A stretch of DNA of 64,000 bases from contig NZ_FMZI01000018.1 of NCBI RefSeq assembly GCF_900101505.1, forward strand, positions 36,363 to 100,362. The letters run 5' to 3'. This document shows, in pieces, positions 25,407 through 35,158 of the stretch; positions within the stretch are counted from its first letter, which is position 1; each line of letters begins with the position of its first letter. Both the position numbers and the translations under genes were made by a program. The notes below the pieces were generated by a model, which saw only the letters and a program-made list of their open reading frames with translations, was not told the origin of the DNA and ran no database searches. The DNA is from Antarctobacter albus (GTDB lineage Bacteria; Pseudomonadota; Alphaproteobacteria; Rhodobacterales; Rhodobacteraceae).

Positions 25407-26297
25407 CTACAGCCGCAGCGCCACCCGTGCCGCCAGCCAGCTGACCCCGATCAGCGCCAGGTCCAGCGGCAAGACCGCCGCCACCGCCGCCTCGTCGCCG
25501 GGACCAAAGGGCATCTGCCGCAGCGCCAGGCCCGACATGTCCCCCTGCATCGAGGTCACCGCGAAGGCCATGAAGTTGTTGACGAAATGCAGCCCGATCG
25601 CCGGACCAAGGTTGCCTGCCCGCGCCGTCAGGTCCGCCGCCGCCAGCCCGAACAGCGCGCTCCAGGCCGCGATCAGCGCCGCATTGCCACCATAGACCCC
25701 CGGCAGGTAATGGCCAAAGCCGAAAACCACAGAGGGCAAGCCCAGCCAGATCAACGGATGCCGGACACGCGCCGCCAACTGCGACTGGAAATAACCGCGG
25801 AAAAAGACCTCTTCGGCGCCGGTCTGGACCAGCACGGCCACCAGGGTCGTCGGCAGGAACAGCATCCAGGTGTTCGCGGGCAGGCCCGGCACCGTCGATG
25901 CGTGGAAGTCCCAGGGCGGCAACAGCAACAGCGCGGCGTTCAGCAGCGCCACCGCCCATGTCACCCGCAGGAAATCGCGCCAGAACAGCGGCCAGGGGCC
26001 CAGCAGGCTGCGCCCCGGCCGCTTGTGCAGGATTTCGGCCACCGCCATCGCGGCGATCCACAGCGCCCCGCTCAGCAACAGCACAAGGGTCAGGCTGCCG
26101 GGGGTGTCACCACTCTGCAGGTTGTCCAGCAAGGTCAGGTAGGCGTCATCCGCCATCAGGCTGCCCAGCACCGCGATCACACCGCGCGCAAGGGCGAACC
26201 AGATCACCACGATCAGCACCAGCCCGACAGCCAGCCGCCACAGCTCGGCGCGGCCCTCGGCCGGCAGGGTCATGAACTGGTGCCGCCTGTAGCCCAT
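25407..26297 (-). CDS. CPBP-family intramembrane metalloprotease
   Basis: A 296-residue multi-spanning membrane protein of the CAAX-protease/bacteriocin-processing (Abi) family. Motif 1 is the paired glutamate GAEEVFFRGYFQSQL, motif 2 includes FGFGHYLPG, and motif 3 HFVNNFMAF supplies another His/Asn. The start is taken as ATG 26297 (GYRRHQF), with ATG 26273 the alternative. It begins 7 bp after the desaturase stop, so the two are likely one operon. Substrate unknown. Confidence 0.88.
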   Translation of the reverse strand: MGYRRHQFMTLPAEGRAELWRLAVGLVLIVVIWFALARGVIAVLGSLMADDAYLTLLDNLQSGDTPGSLTLVLLLSGALWIAAMAVAEILHKRPGRSLLGPWPLFWRDFLRVTWAVALLNAALLLLPPWDFHASTVPGLPANTWMLFLPTTLVAVLVQTGAEEVFFRGYFQSQLAARVRHPLIWLGLPSVVFGFGHYLPGVYGGNAALIAAWSALFGLAAADLTARAGNLGPAIGLHFVNNFMAFAVTSMQGDMSGLALRQMPFGPGDEAAVAAVLPLDLALIGVSWLAARVALRL

Positions 26298-26304
26298 GCC
26301 CCGG

Positions 26305-27243
26305 TCAGGCCGTCCGGGCCGAGGCCGCGCGCAGCACCTGCGCATAACCCTCCGCCAGCATCATCCGTCCCGTCACCCCCTTGTCCCGCAGCATCGCGTG
26401 CAGGCGCGGCAGATTATGCGCGGGCACATGCATCACCAGGTGGTGTTCGAGATGGTAATTCACCCAGTAGGGCGCCAGGAACAGCCGCTCCAGCGGGCCG
26501 GCCAGGGTGGTGCGCGTGTTGCGTAGCGGATCCTCCGAGAACTCGACCGCGCCATGTTCGGCAATATTGCGAATACGCAGCACCATCTGGAACCACGTGA
26601 GCAGCGGCAAGAGCCACAGCGCGACCCACAGCCACCAGCCGCCCAGCGCCCAGAACACCGCGAACAGCACCCCGTTCGCCACCAGCGCCCGGGTCAGCAC
26701 CGGCCCGTGAAAAGCCTGCGCCAGGTCCTGGCTGCTGACGCCCTCGGTCTCGCCCACCAGCCGCAGCGCGAACATCACCTGTGCCGCCCGCTGCTTGATC
26801 CCCGTCTGCCCGGTGATGTCCCGGATCAGCTTGCGCCGCAGCGAGGCGCGGGTGGTCGGAAAGGGTTTCGACAGGCGCAGGTCCGGGTCCTGCTCGGTCT
26901 GCGTGTGGCGATGGTGCATAAGGTGATAGTGCCGGTAGCTGGCCAGGTCCGCCAGGATCGGCGCCCCGCAAAGCCAGACACCGGCAAACTCGTTCAGTTT
27001 CCGCGACTTGAACAGCGCATTATGCGCCGCCTCGTGCATCAGGATCGCCAACCCCAGCTGCCGCGACCCGATCACCATGACCGCGAGCACGAAGGTCAGC
27101 GCATTGGGCCACCACAGGAACACCGCCAGCGCGCCAAGGATCAGCGCCCAGCAATGCAACAGCAGCGCCGCGCCCCAAAGGTCGGAACGGGCCGAGAGGC
27201 TGCGAATCTCCTCTGTCGTCAAAAAGGCCTTCCCCGGTGTCAT
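26305..27243 (-). CDS. Membrane fatty-acid desaturase family protein
   Basis: A 312-residue di-iron membrane enzyme. The three histidine boxes are HEAAH (about residue 70), HYHLMHHRH (about 105) and HLEHHLVMHVP (about 270), with hydrophobic hairpins between. This fits acyl-lipid desaturases or CrtR-like hydroxylases. The start chosen is ATG 27243 (TPGKAFLTTEEIRSL); ATG 27270 is possible. The co-transcribed CPBP protease offers no clue to substrate. Whether it acts on fatty acyl chains or carotenoids is undecided. Confidence 0.88.
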   Translation of the reverse strand: MTPGKAFLTTEEIRSLSARSDLWGAALLLHCWALILGALAVFLWWPNALTFVLAVMVIGSRQLGLAILMHEAAHNALFKSRKLNEFAGVWLCGAPILADLASYRHYHLMHHRHTQTEQDPDLRLSKPFPTTRASLRRKLIRDITGQTGIKQRAAQVMFALRLVGETEGVSSQDLAQAFHGPVLTRALVANGVLFAVFWALGGWWLWVALWLLPLLTWFQMVLRIRNIAEHGAVEFSEDPLRNTRTTLAGPLERLFLAPYWVNYHLEHHLVMHVPAHNLPRLHAMLRDKGVTGRMMLAEGYAQVLRAASARTA

Positions 27244-27382
27244 GTCCTCATGATCCGGGGCGAGGGGCATGGCTGTCAACGGCGCGCGCCCCTGACGCGG
27301 CGGCAGCACGGTGGCCCCGCCACGAATGCTGGGGCAGTCCCATCGCCGTTGACCCCGCCGCCCCCCGTGCTACAGCAACGAC

Positions 27383-28318
27383 ATGCTGGACATCTTCCTC
27401 AAGACACTGCCCTTCTTCGGCCTGATCGGGCTGGGCTATGGCGCCGCGAAATCGCGGTTCTTCTCGGAAGAGGCCAGCGCCGCGCTGACCAAGTTCGTCT
27501 TCTTCTTCGCCCTCTCGGCGATGCTGTTCCGGTTCTCGGCCAACCTGCGCTTCGAAGAGATCTTCGAGCCGCGCCTGGCCAGCGCCTATCTCTGGGGCAC
27601 CGCCGTCACCTGGGGGCTGGGCATGGCGGTGGCCTTCCTGCGCGGGCTGGACGTGCCCACCGCCTCGATCGAGGCGCAATGCGCGGCCATCGGCAACACC
27701 GGCTTCCTGGGCGTGCCGATGCTGGCGCTGCTTTTGGGGCAAGAGGCCGTGGGCCCGATCATCCTGATCCTCTCCATCGACCTGATTGTCTTTTCCTCGT
27801 TGCTGACGCTCCTTGTGACCGGCGCGCGCGAGGGCCACATGGGGCTGGGCATCCTGTGGAAACTGCTTCTGGGCCTGCTGAAAAACCCGATGATCGTCTC
27901 CATCGGGCTGGGCCTGATGGTCTCGGCCAGCGGTTTGCCGGTGCCCGAGGCGGCCAACAGTTTCCTGACCACCCTGGGCAATGCCGCCACGCCCGGCGCG
28001 CTCTTTGCCATCGGCGCCTCTCTGGCGTCGAAATCCGCCGAGCGTATCCAGATCGCCGCCTGGCTGAGCTTTGCCAAGCTGGTGCTGCATCCGCTCTTCG
28101 TGGGGCTGGGGGTCTATGTCTTCTTCCCGGTCGACGCCTACCGCGCCTCGGTGGCGGTCTCTGCCGCCGCGCTGCCGGTGGCGGGCAACGTCTTTATCCT
28201 GGCACAGCACTACGGCATCGCGCCGCAGCGCGTCTCGGCCTCGATCCTGATTTCCACCACCGCCAGCATCGTCACGGTCAGCGCGATTATCGCCACGGTC
28301 ACCAGCTGGTGGCCCTGA
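27383..28318 (+). CDS. AEC-family (auxin efflux carrier-like) transporter
   Basis: A 311-residue protein with ten predicted membrane segments, opening LPFFGLIGLGYGAAKSRFF, the usual AEC N-terminus, and with NTGFLGVPM in the first half and the matching LPVAGNVFILAQ in the second. AEC carriers export organic anions such as malate or malonate. There is no obvious metabolic neighbour and a weak ribosome site. Divergent from the desaturase gene. Confidence 0.88.
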   Translation: MLDIFLKTLPFFGLIGLGYGAAKSRFFSEEASAALTKFVFFFALSAMLFRFSANLRFEEIFEPRLASAYLWGTAVTWGLGMAVAFLRGLDVPTASIEAQCAAIGNTGFLGVPMLALLLGQEAVGPIILILSIDLIVFSSLLTLLVTGAREGHMGLGILWKLLLGLLKNPMIVSIGLGLMVSASGLPVPEAANSFLTTLGNAATPGALFAIGASLASKSAERIQIAAWLSFAKLVLHPLFVGLGVYVFFPVDAYRASVAVSAAALPVAGNVFILAQHYGIAPQRVSASILISTTASIVTVSAIIATVTSWWP

Positions 28319-28343
28319 CAGGGCGCTGAGAGGCATCCGCCGG

Positions 28344-28526
28344 TCAGCTCTGGTTGGCGCCGCGCATCTGGCGGATGCTGCCCCGGATCGCGCGCCAGTT
28401 CTCGGCCTCGCGCTCGTTGCCGTCATCGCGGGACTGCCGTTCCCGCTGTGCGGCTTCCGCCTCGGCCTTGCCGCCATGCGCCCGGTACAGGGCATGTGCG
28501 ATTTCCGTCGCCTTGATCGCATCCAT
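28344..28526 (-). CDS. Small cytoplasmic protein, 60 residues
   Basis: A 60-residue, highly charged and helical protein starting at ATG 28526 behind AGGAGGA. It reads as a conserved Roseobacter small protein (AIKATEIAHALYRAHG near the N-terminus, NWRAIRGSIRQM near the C-terminus). No transmembrane or metal motif. Downstream of the NYN gene on the same strand but separated by a long hairpin, so it probably has its own promoter. Function unknown. Confidence 0.65.
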   Translation of the reverse strand: MDAIKATEIAHALYRAHGGKAEAEAAQRERQSRDDGNEREAENWRAIRGSIRQMRGANQS

Positions 28527-28546
28527 GAGTCCATCCTCCTCTGATG

Positions 28547-28596
28547 TCCTGACGATAAGACACGCCGCCCGGACCTCCTCCGGGGCGGCGTCAGGA
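28547..28596 (-). terminator. Long bulged hairpin after the NYN gene
   Basis: TCCTGA (28547-28552) pairs with TCAGGA (28591-28596), enclosing a GC stem CGCCGCC.../...GGGCGGCG. It lies 40 bp after the NYN stop on the minus strand and upstream of the 60-residue gene. No T-run. Confidence 0.45.
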
Positions 28597-28636
28597 TCAA
28601 CGCACGAGGCGGGCTTGGGGTTCCCTGCGGTCCCGC

Positions 28637-29344
28637 TCAGTCGACCCGGCGCAGCAAAAGCTGGTTGCCGCTGGTGCTGCGCTTGGTCTCGAAAACCTTC
28701 AGCTCCGCGACCAGGTCCGACAGCTTGCGCTTGCCGTAACTGCGGGTGTCGAAATCCGGGTTGGCGGCGGTGATGACCTGGCCAATGTCCCCCAGGCGAT
28801 ACCACTCGTCGTCCTGGTCGATGGATTCCATCGCCTTGAAGATCAGGTCACGCGCCTGCGTCAGGTCGGTCTTGGCCTTGGGCTTCCCGCCCGAGGCCTT
28901 CTCGGGCGCCGAATCCAGGTTCTCGAGAAAGATGAAGCGCTTGCAGGCCTTGCGGAAGGCGTCCGGCGTCTTCTGCATCCCCATGCCGTAGACATCCAGC
29001 CCCTGTTCGCGGATACGGCTGGCCAGCCGCGTGAAATCGCTGTCCGAACTGACCAGCACGAACCCGTCGAAACGGCCCGTGTGCATCAGGTCCATCGCGT
29101 CGATCACCAGTGCGATGTCGCTGGCGTTCTTGCCCACGGTATTGGCGGGCGAGTGATGCGGCACGATGCCGAAATCCGCCTGCACCTTGTTCCAGCCCGC
29201 CATCTGCTGGCTGGAGAAATCGCCGTAGCACCGCCGCACGCTGGCCTCGCCCAGGATCGCGATCTCGTCAAAGATCGCCTTGGTGTATTTCGGCGAAGTG
29301 TTGTCGGCGTCGATCAGCACCGCCAAAAGTGTATTGTCGGCCAT
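28637..29344 (-). CDS. NYN-domain (PIN-like) protein with C-terminal OST-HTH/LOTUS-like domain
   Basis: A 235-residue protein beginning LLAVLIDADNTSPKYTKAIF, the NYN catalytic Asp region, with further acidic residues at NASDIALVIDAMDLMH and LVSSDSDFTRLASRIREQG. These match the NYN fold of RNA-processing nucleases. The C-terminal third (about 165-230) resembles an OST-HTH/LOTUS winged helix that binds RNA. The ATG at 29344 has GGAGGC upstream. Similar to the LabA/DUF88 group. RNA target unknown. Confidence 0.88.
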   Translation of the reverse strand: MADNTLLAVLIDADNTSPKYTKAIFDEIAILGEASVRRCYGDFSSQQMAGWNKVQADFGIVPHHSPANTVGKNASDIALVIDAMDLMHTGRFDGFVLVSSDSDFTRLASRIREQGLDVYGMGMQKTPDAFRKACKRFIFLENLDSAPEKASGGKPKAKTDLTQARDLIFKAMESIDQDDEWYRLGDIGQVITAANPDFDTRSYGKRKLSDLVAELKVFETKRSTSGNQLLLRRVD

Positions 29345-29419
29345 TGAGCCTCCTTTTCGCCCCGGTAGGGCCATCCGGGTGCAGTGTGATAGCAATCGCG
29401 CGCCGCAGCCACCCGGCCC

Positions 29420-29902
29420 TCACAACATCCGGTACATCACCAGCGCGTCCACATATCCCTGATCGGGATGCAGGAAGGCGCCCGGCAGGCGCCCCACCAC
29501 CTCGAACCCCGCGCGCTGCCAGGTCGCCACCGCGCGCGTGTTCGTCGAGACGACAAAGTTGTACTGCATCGCGCGGAACCCCAGCCGCGGCGCCATGTCC
29601 AGCGAATGCGCCAGCATCGCCCGCGCCACGCCGCGCCCCTGCGCCGCCGCGGCGGTGACGTAGCCGCAGTTGCAGACATGGCTGCCGCCGCCCTTCTGGT
29701 TGCGCACCATGTAATAGGTGCCCAGCAGCTCGCCCGCATCTTCGGCGACAAAGACATGCCGTTCCGGCCCGAACCAGTAGTCCAGCGCCGCGTCGCGCGG
29801 GATGTCGGGGTCGATGGCATAGGTGTCGCCGGCGCGGAACACCGGCTCCAGCATGGTCCAGACCGCCGCGCGGTCCGCCTCGACGGCCTCGCGTATGATC
29901 AC
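29420..29902 (-). CDS. GNAT-family N-acetyltransferase
   Basis: A 160-residue acetyl-CoA-dependent transferase starting at GTG 29902 (IIREAVEADRAAVWTML), overlapping the stop of the ion-channel gene by 4 nt. The acetyl-CoA loop is QGRGVARAMLAHSLD and motif B NTRAVATWQRAGFEVVG. The surrounding VCNCGYVTAAAAQGRG is typical of the family. Substrate unknown. Translational coupling to a channel gene may be coincidental. Confidence 0.9.
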   Translation of the reverse strand: MIIREAVEADRAAVWTMLEPVFRAGDTYAIDPDIPRDAALDYWFGPERHVFVAEDAGELLGTYYMVRNQKGGGSHVCNCGYVTAAAAQGRGVARAMLAHSLDMAPRLGFRAMQYNFVVSTNTRAVATWQRAGFEVVGRLPGAFLHPDQGYVDALVMYRML

Positions 29903-30660
29903 GCCTGCCCCTCCGTCCTGATATGGATCACCGCGCCGCAGTGCTTGCAATGCACCGCGTCCGCGTCATGCAGCACCAGCCCACACTGTTCGCATTCCTC
30001 GCGCACCTTGTTGGGGCGGATCAGGACCTGCACCAGCCGCAGGAACAGGGTGACGCCAAAGATCATCACGACGACCGAGATCAGCCGCCCCACCTGACCC
30101 TGCAACGTGATATCCCCGAACCCGGTGGTCGTCAGCGCCGTGACGGTGAAATAGAGCGCGTCGGCATAATTCTGGATCTGCGGGTTGAAGGTATACTGCG
30201 TGGCATAGACCAGCCCCGTCATGATGAAGATGAAGACGCCCAGGTTCAGCACCGCCAGCACCACGTCCTCGTTGCGGCGGAAATAGGCAAAGTCGCGCTT
30301 CAGCTGGGCCGACAGGTGGTAGGTGTGCAACAGTCGCAGCGTCCGCATCACCCGCAGGAATCCCAGCCCCTCACCCGCCAGCGGCGCCAGGAAAGAGACG
30401 ATGGCGATGAGATCGGCAATCGTCACCAGCCGCGTCATCAGCCGCACCCGGTTGGTCGAGATCCAGAACCGCGCGCTGAACTCCGCCAGGATGATGACGC
30501 CGAACACCGCGTCCACCGCCTCGACGAAGGGGCCGTGCTGGGTGAACGAGGTGGCAATCACGAAGAGGATGGTGCCGATGTCAAAGAACAACAGCGCGTA
30601 GCGGAACCTGTGCGCCCGGTCGCTCTCACCGACATAGAGCTCGCGGATCTTGTTGCGCAT
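29899..30660 (-). CDS. Voltage-gated potassium-channel-like protein with C-terminal zinc ribbon
   Basis: A 253-residue six-transmembrane ion channel. S1 starts at about residue 20; S4 carries spaced arginines (FLRVMRTLRLLHTYHL); the pore loop TVTALTTTGFGDITL includes a TTTGFG selectivity filter close to the K+ type. Unusually, the cytosolic tail ends in a zinc-ribbon-like pair, CEQCG and CKHCG, about 13 residues apart. The start ATG 30660 gives a normal N-terminus (RNKIRELYVGE). Metal or redox gating through the ribbon is inference. Confidence 0.87.
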   Translation of the reverse strand: MRNKIRELYVGESDRAHRFRYALLFFDIGTILFVIATSFTQHGPFVEAVDAVFGVIILAEFSARFWISTNRVRLMTRLVTIADLIAIVSFLAPLAGEGLGFLRVMRTLRLLHTYHLSAQLKRDFAYFRRNEDVVLAVLNLGVFIFIMTGLVYATQYTFNPQIQNYADALYFTVTALTTTGFGDITLQGQVGRLISVVVMIFGVTLFLRLVQVLIRPNKVREECEQCGLVLHDADAVHCKHCGAVIHIRTEGQA

Positions 30661-30826
30661 GGGCCGTCCTTTGCTGGTCTCGGGGCAGGGTAGGACGGTT
30701 TTCCGGGAAGGGAAAGATGGCGGACCAAATGGAGCAGAGCGTCGCGATACGTTCCCGAGCCGCCGCGCAGGAGGTCCCCCCAAACGAAAACGCCGGCCCC
30801 TCAAGGACCGGCGCTTCCGGAATCGC

Positions 30827-30850
30827 AGGGCGGGGTTCACCCCGCCGCCC
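30827..30850 (-). repeat. Stop-adjacent hairpin repeat, copy 2
   Basis: The 24 bases are identical to 25382-25405, with stem GGCGGGG-TTCA-CCCCGCC at 30829-30846. It begins 3 nt after the adhC stop on the minus strand. Confidence 0.65.
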
Positions 30851-30853
30851 CGA

Positions 30854-31966
<1,113 letters not shown>

Positions 31967-32249
31967 TGTCGATCCTTCCCGTGGATTTGAAATTGCGCGG
32001 ACTCTGATGCAAAGCGGGGGCCGTCGCAAGCGCGCGCCGGGCCTTTTTTGAGGCGCGTCGCCCGGCGCCGGACACCCGATACAACCGCTGGTTTCCCAAA
32101 GGTCAGGGGGCGACCGGAGGCCGGGCAAATGCGACATGCGGGCCGCCGCTCCCTTCCCCCGGTCCCGCCCTGTCCCGCCTGCGGCCTTTGCGCCCGTTAA
32201 CCGGATTTCCGCCCCGCGCGGCCCCAGTCCGTCAGAGATCGCGCCGCGT

Positions 32250-32295
32250 TTTGTACAAAATGCTGGAATCGCCGTACCTTTTGTACGTTTTGTAC
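32250..32295. repeat. TTTTGTAC-type intergenic repeat, copy 2
   Basis: Positions 32250-32286 match 700-736 at 35 of 37 bases. Here the 3' end continues as direct repeats TTTTGTACG (32279-32287 and 32288-32296) rather than the palindrome of copy 1. It is about 285 bp upstream of adhC and 200 bp upstream of imuB. Confidence 0.7.
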
Positions 32296-32460
32296 GATTC
32301 GCAGCGGCGAGGCGGGGCTGGCACCTGTCATCTGCCTTGTGGTTCGCCGACATTTCACCCCCAAGGTCTTGTGTTGCGCTTGCGGCGTACGCGCCGTTAC
32401 CCCACCGCGCGCTCTCGAAACCCCGCCTCCCGGACTCGACTCCGCGCCTCGCGAAAGCTA

Positions 32461-32475
32461 GAACATAACAAGAAC
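32461..32475 (+). promoter_or_regulatory. LexA (SOS) box before imuB
   Basis: GAAC-ATAACAA-GAAC matches the alphaproteobacterial SOS box GAAC-N7-GAAC exactly. It ends 19 bp upstream of the imuB start, so imuB is expected to be derepressed on DNA damage. Confidence 0.82.
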
Positions 32476-32494
32476 ACGCTGCCCGCGATTCCCC

Positions 32495-34150
32495 ATGCCC
32501 AACCGCCGCATCCTCTCGCTCTGGTTTCCCCGCCTTGGCGCCGAACGCCTGATCCGCGCCCAGCCCCACCTGGCCGAGGTGCCCTTTGCCACCGTCGCGC
32601 AAGAGGGCTCCGCACAGGTGCTGGGGTCGCTGTCCCTGGCCGCCTCGCAGGCCGGGCTGCGCCCCGGCCAGCCACTGCGCGACGCCCATGCCATGTGCGC
32701 AGGCCTGCTCACCCGCCCGGCGCAACCCATTCAGGAGAAAGACTTTCTTGGCGCACTGCACCGCTGGGCGGGCAAGTTCTCGCCCTGGGTCGCGGTGGAA
32801 CCGCCCGACGCGCTGGTGATCGACCTGACCGGCTGCGCGCATCTCTTCGGCGGCGAGGAACAGCTGGCACAACAGGCCACGCAGGACTGTGCCGACCTTG
32901 GCCTGACGGTGCATTTCGGCATCGCCGACACGCTGGGCGCGGCCTGGGCGCTGGCGCGTTTCTCGCAGCAACAGGCCGCCCCCGCCCGCACCGGCGACGC
33001 CATCGACCAGGAGGCCCCCGCCACCCGCGCCCGCGCCGGCAAGCGCCGCCACTGGACCCGCGGCGGCACCGCCCCACCACGCCCCGCCGCGCAGGGCCTG
33101 GGCACGCGCATCGCGCCCCCCGGCCAGGGCTGGCGCGCGCTCTCGCCCCTGCCCATCGCCGCCCTGCGGCTGGAACCCCATGTTATCGAACAGCTTTCCC
33201 GCCTCGGCCTGCGCCGCGTGGGGGATCTCCTGGGCCAGCCCCGCGCGCCGCTGGCACGCCGGTTCGGGCGCGGCCTGGTCGACCGGCTCGACCAGGCCAC
33301 CGGCGCCGCGCCCGAGCCGGTCTCGCCCAGCGCGCCGCCGGATCGCTTTGCCCTGCGCATGTCCTTTCCCGATCCCATCGGGCTGGAAGAGGACGTGGCC
33401 GAGGCCCTCTCGCGCATGACGGAACGGCTCTGCACCACGCTCAGGGCCAGCGGGCGCGGCGCCCGATCACTGCGGATCGAGGCGCACCGCTGCGACCACC
33501 AGATGCACTGGCAGACCGTCACCAGCGCCGTGGCCAGCGACCAGCCGCACCGGCTCATGCCCCTGATAAGGCTCAAGATCTCCGGGCTGGAGGCCGGCCC
33601 CGGCATCGACATGCTGCGGCTCGAGGCGGTGGTGCACGAACCGCTGCACGCCCGCACCCGCACCGGCCACCTGGAGGCCGCGGAACAGGGCACCCGCCGC
33701 GTCCAGGGCGGCGCCGCGCTCGATGACCTGGTCAGCCGGCTCGGCGCCCGGCTGGGGATGGAGACGATCACCCGCCGCGCCCCTGCCGACAGTCATATCC
33801 CTGAAAAGGCGTCACAAATCCTGGCCGCCGCCTGGTCACGGCCCGCGCGCGACTGGCCCGCGCCCGCCGTGCCCCGCCCTCTGCTGCTCTGGCGCCCCGA
33901 GCCGGTGACCGCCCCCGACACGCCGCGTCCGCCGCGAACCTTCCGCTGGCGCGGGCGCGACTGGCAGGCAAGCGCGCAGACCGGGCCGGAACGGATCGCG
34001 CCGGAATGGTGGCTCGACGATCCCGACTGGCGATCGGGGCCCCGCGACTACTGGCGGGTAGACACGGACCGGGGCGAAAGGCTCTGGCTCTTCTACGCGC
34101 ATGGCGGCGCCACCTCCTCGGGCTGGTTCTGCCAGGGCAGCTTTGCCTGA
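32495..34150 (+). CDS. imuB: DNA polymerase Y-family protein ImuB
   Basis: A 551-residue inactive Y-family polymerase that in Caulobacter links the beta clamp, ImuA and DnaE2 for error-prone repair. The N-terminus [17 protein letters not shown] and the [29 protein letters not shown] blocks are typical; the usual catalytic acidic pair is not conserved, as known for ImuB. A Pro/Arg-rich segment (about 165-210) links the palm to the HhH and little-finger regions. SOS box directly upstream. Neither imuA nor dnaE2 adjoins it, unlike the usual imuA-imuB-dnaE2 order. Confidence 0.92.
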   Translation: MPNRRILSLWFPRLGAERLIRAQPHLAEVPFATVAQEGSAQVLGSLSLAASQAGLRPGQPLRDAHAMCAGLLTRPAQPIQEKDFLGALHRWAGKFSPWVAVEPPDALVIDLTGCAHLFGGEEQLAQQATQDCADLGLTVHFGIADTLGAAWALARFSQQQAAPARTGDAIDQEAPATRARAGKRRHWTRGGTAPPRPAAQGLGTRIAPPGQGWRALSPLPIAALRLEPHVIEQLSRLGLRRVGDLLGQPRAPLARRFGRGLVDRLDQATGAAPEPVSPSAPPDRFALRMSFPDPIGLEEDVAEALSRMTERLCTTLRASGRGARSLRIEAHRCDHQMHWQTVTSAVASDQPHRLMPLIRLKISGLEAGPGIDMLRLEAVVHEPLHARTRTGHLEAAEQGTRRVQGGAALDDLVSRLGARLGMETITRRAPADSHIPEKASQILAAAWSRPARDWPAPAVPRPLLLWRPEPVTAPDTPRPPRTFRWRGRDWQASAQTGPERIAPEWWLDDPDWRSGPRDYWRVDTDRGERLWLFYAHGGATSSGWFCQGSFA

Positions 34151-34161
34151 GCGCCCCCGGC

Positions 34162-34222
34162 TTCTTCTTTGCAAAAATACTCCCGGGGGAGTCGACCGCA
34201 GGGAGACGGGGGCAGCGCCCCC
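34162..34222 (-). terminator. Terminator-like element with conserved tail, family copy B
   Basis: On the minus strand: GGGGGC-N3-GCCCCC (34208-34222), CTCCC-N2-GGGAG (34180-34191), TATTTTT and tail GCAAAGAAGAAG. It lies between two plus-strand genes, imuB and serB, and so points against their transcription. Confidence 0.6.
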
Positions 34223-34288
34223 TGCCCCCACTGGCCAACCGCGCAGCGCCATGCCAAAAGCACACCGCGCAGCAAAGGACAAAGCCCC

Positions 34289-35158
34289 ATGCAGATCGCC
34301 TCTCTCATCGCCAAACCCGGCCAGCTCGACCCGGCGCTGGTCGACAGCCTGCGCAACGCGCTGGGGGGCGGCACGGTGAGCTGGCTTTCCCCGGACGAGG
34401 CCGCCGAATTCCCGTTGGAGACAACGCCCGGCAACCTCGACGAGATCCGCGCCTCCATCGCGGAGATGGCCGACCTGAACGTCCTGACCGAGGCGAACCG
34501 GCGCAAGCGGATGCTGCTGGCCGACATGGACAGCACCATGATCCAGCAGGAATGTATCGACGAACTGGCCGAAGAGGCTGGCGTCGGCGCCCATGTAAAA
34601 AAGATCACCGCCCGCGCCATGAACGGCGAACTGGATTTCGAGGGCGCACTGATCGAACGGGTCGCCCTGCTGAAGGGTCTGCCGGAAAGCGTCATCGACA
34701 AGGTGGTCGAGAGCCGCATCACGCTGATGCCCGGCGGCAAGACCCTGCTGGCAACGATGCACGCGGCGGGCGGGCATTGCGTGCTGGTCTCGGGCGGGTT
34801 CACCGCCTTCACCACACGGGTTTCGTCGCTGCTGGGCTTTGACGAGAATCGCGCCAACACGCTGTTGATCGAGAACGGTGAACTGACCGGAGAGGTCGGC
34901 CGCCCGATCCTGGGCCGTGAGGCCAAGGTACAGGCACTGGACGAGATCACCGCCCGGTTGGAGATTTCCGCCTGTGACGTGATCGCCGTGGGTGACGGCG
35001 CCAATGACCTGGGCATGCTGACCCGCGCCGGGCTGGGCGTGGCGCTGCACGCGAAACCCTCGGTCCAGGCGCAGAGCGACCTGAGGGTCAACCACGGCGA
35101 CCTGACCGCGCTGCTCTACCTGCAGGGCTATGCCAGGGGCGAATTCGTCACTGCCTGA
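34289..35158 (+). CDS. serB: Phosphoserine phosphatase
   Basis: A 289-residue HAD phosphatase catalysing the last step of serine synthesis. Motif I DMDSTMIQQECIDEL (nucleophile Asp near 79), motif II VSGGFTAF, motif III/IV GDGANDLGML. The N-terminal 75 residues form the small ACT-like domain of bacterial SerB. The ATG at 34289 follows AAAGGAC; longer in-frame starts read through the upstream repeat and are rejected. Its 3' end overlaps the convergent asparaginase gene by 11 bp. Confidence 0.95.
   Translation: MQIASLIAKPGQLDPALVDSLRNALGGGTVSWLSPDEAAEFPLETTPGNLDEIRASIAEMADLNVLTEANRRKRMLLADMDSTMIQQECIDELAEEAGVGAHVKKITARAMNGELDFEGALIERVALLKGLPESVIDKVVESRITLMPGGKTLLATMHAAGGHCVLVSGGFTAFTTRVSSLLGFDENRANTLLIENGELTGEVGRPILGREAKVQALDEITARLEISACDVIAVGDGANDLGMLTRAGLGVALHAKPSVQAQSDLRVNHGDLTALLYLQGYARGEFVTA

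Larger units (their letters stand above)
31967..32494. other. Divergent intergenic region between adhC and imuB
   Basis: This 528-bp gap holds the adhC leader, the second TTTTGTAC repeat (32250-32295) and, next to imuB, a LexA box. I find no convincing gene in it; a 110-codon plus-strand reading frame from 32136 lacks family features and crosses the repeat. Confidence 0.6.

Noticed and set aside
32136..32468. Plus-strand frame of 110 codons between adhC and imuB as imuA remnant
   Set aside because: No ImuA or RecA-like motif; it runs through the intergenic repeat and a LexA box region.
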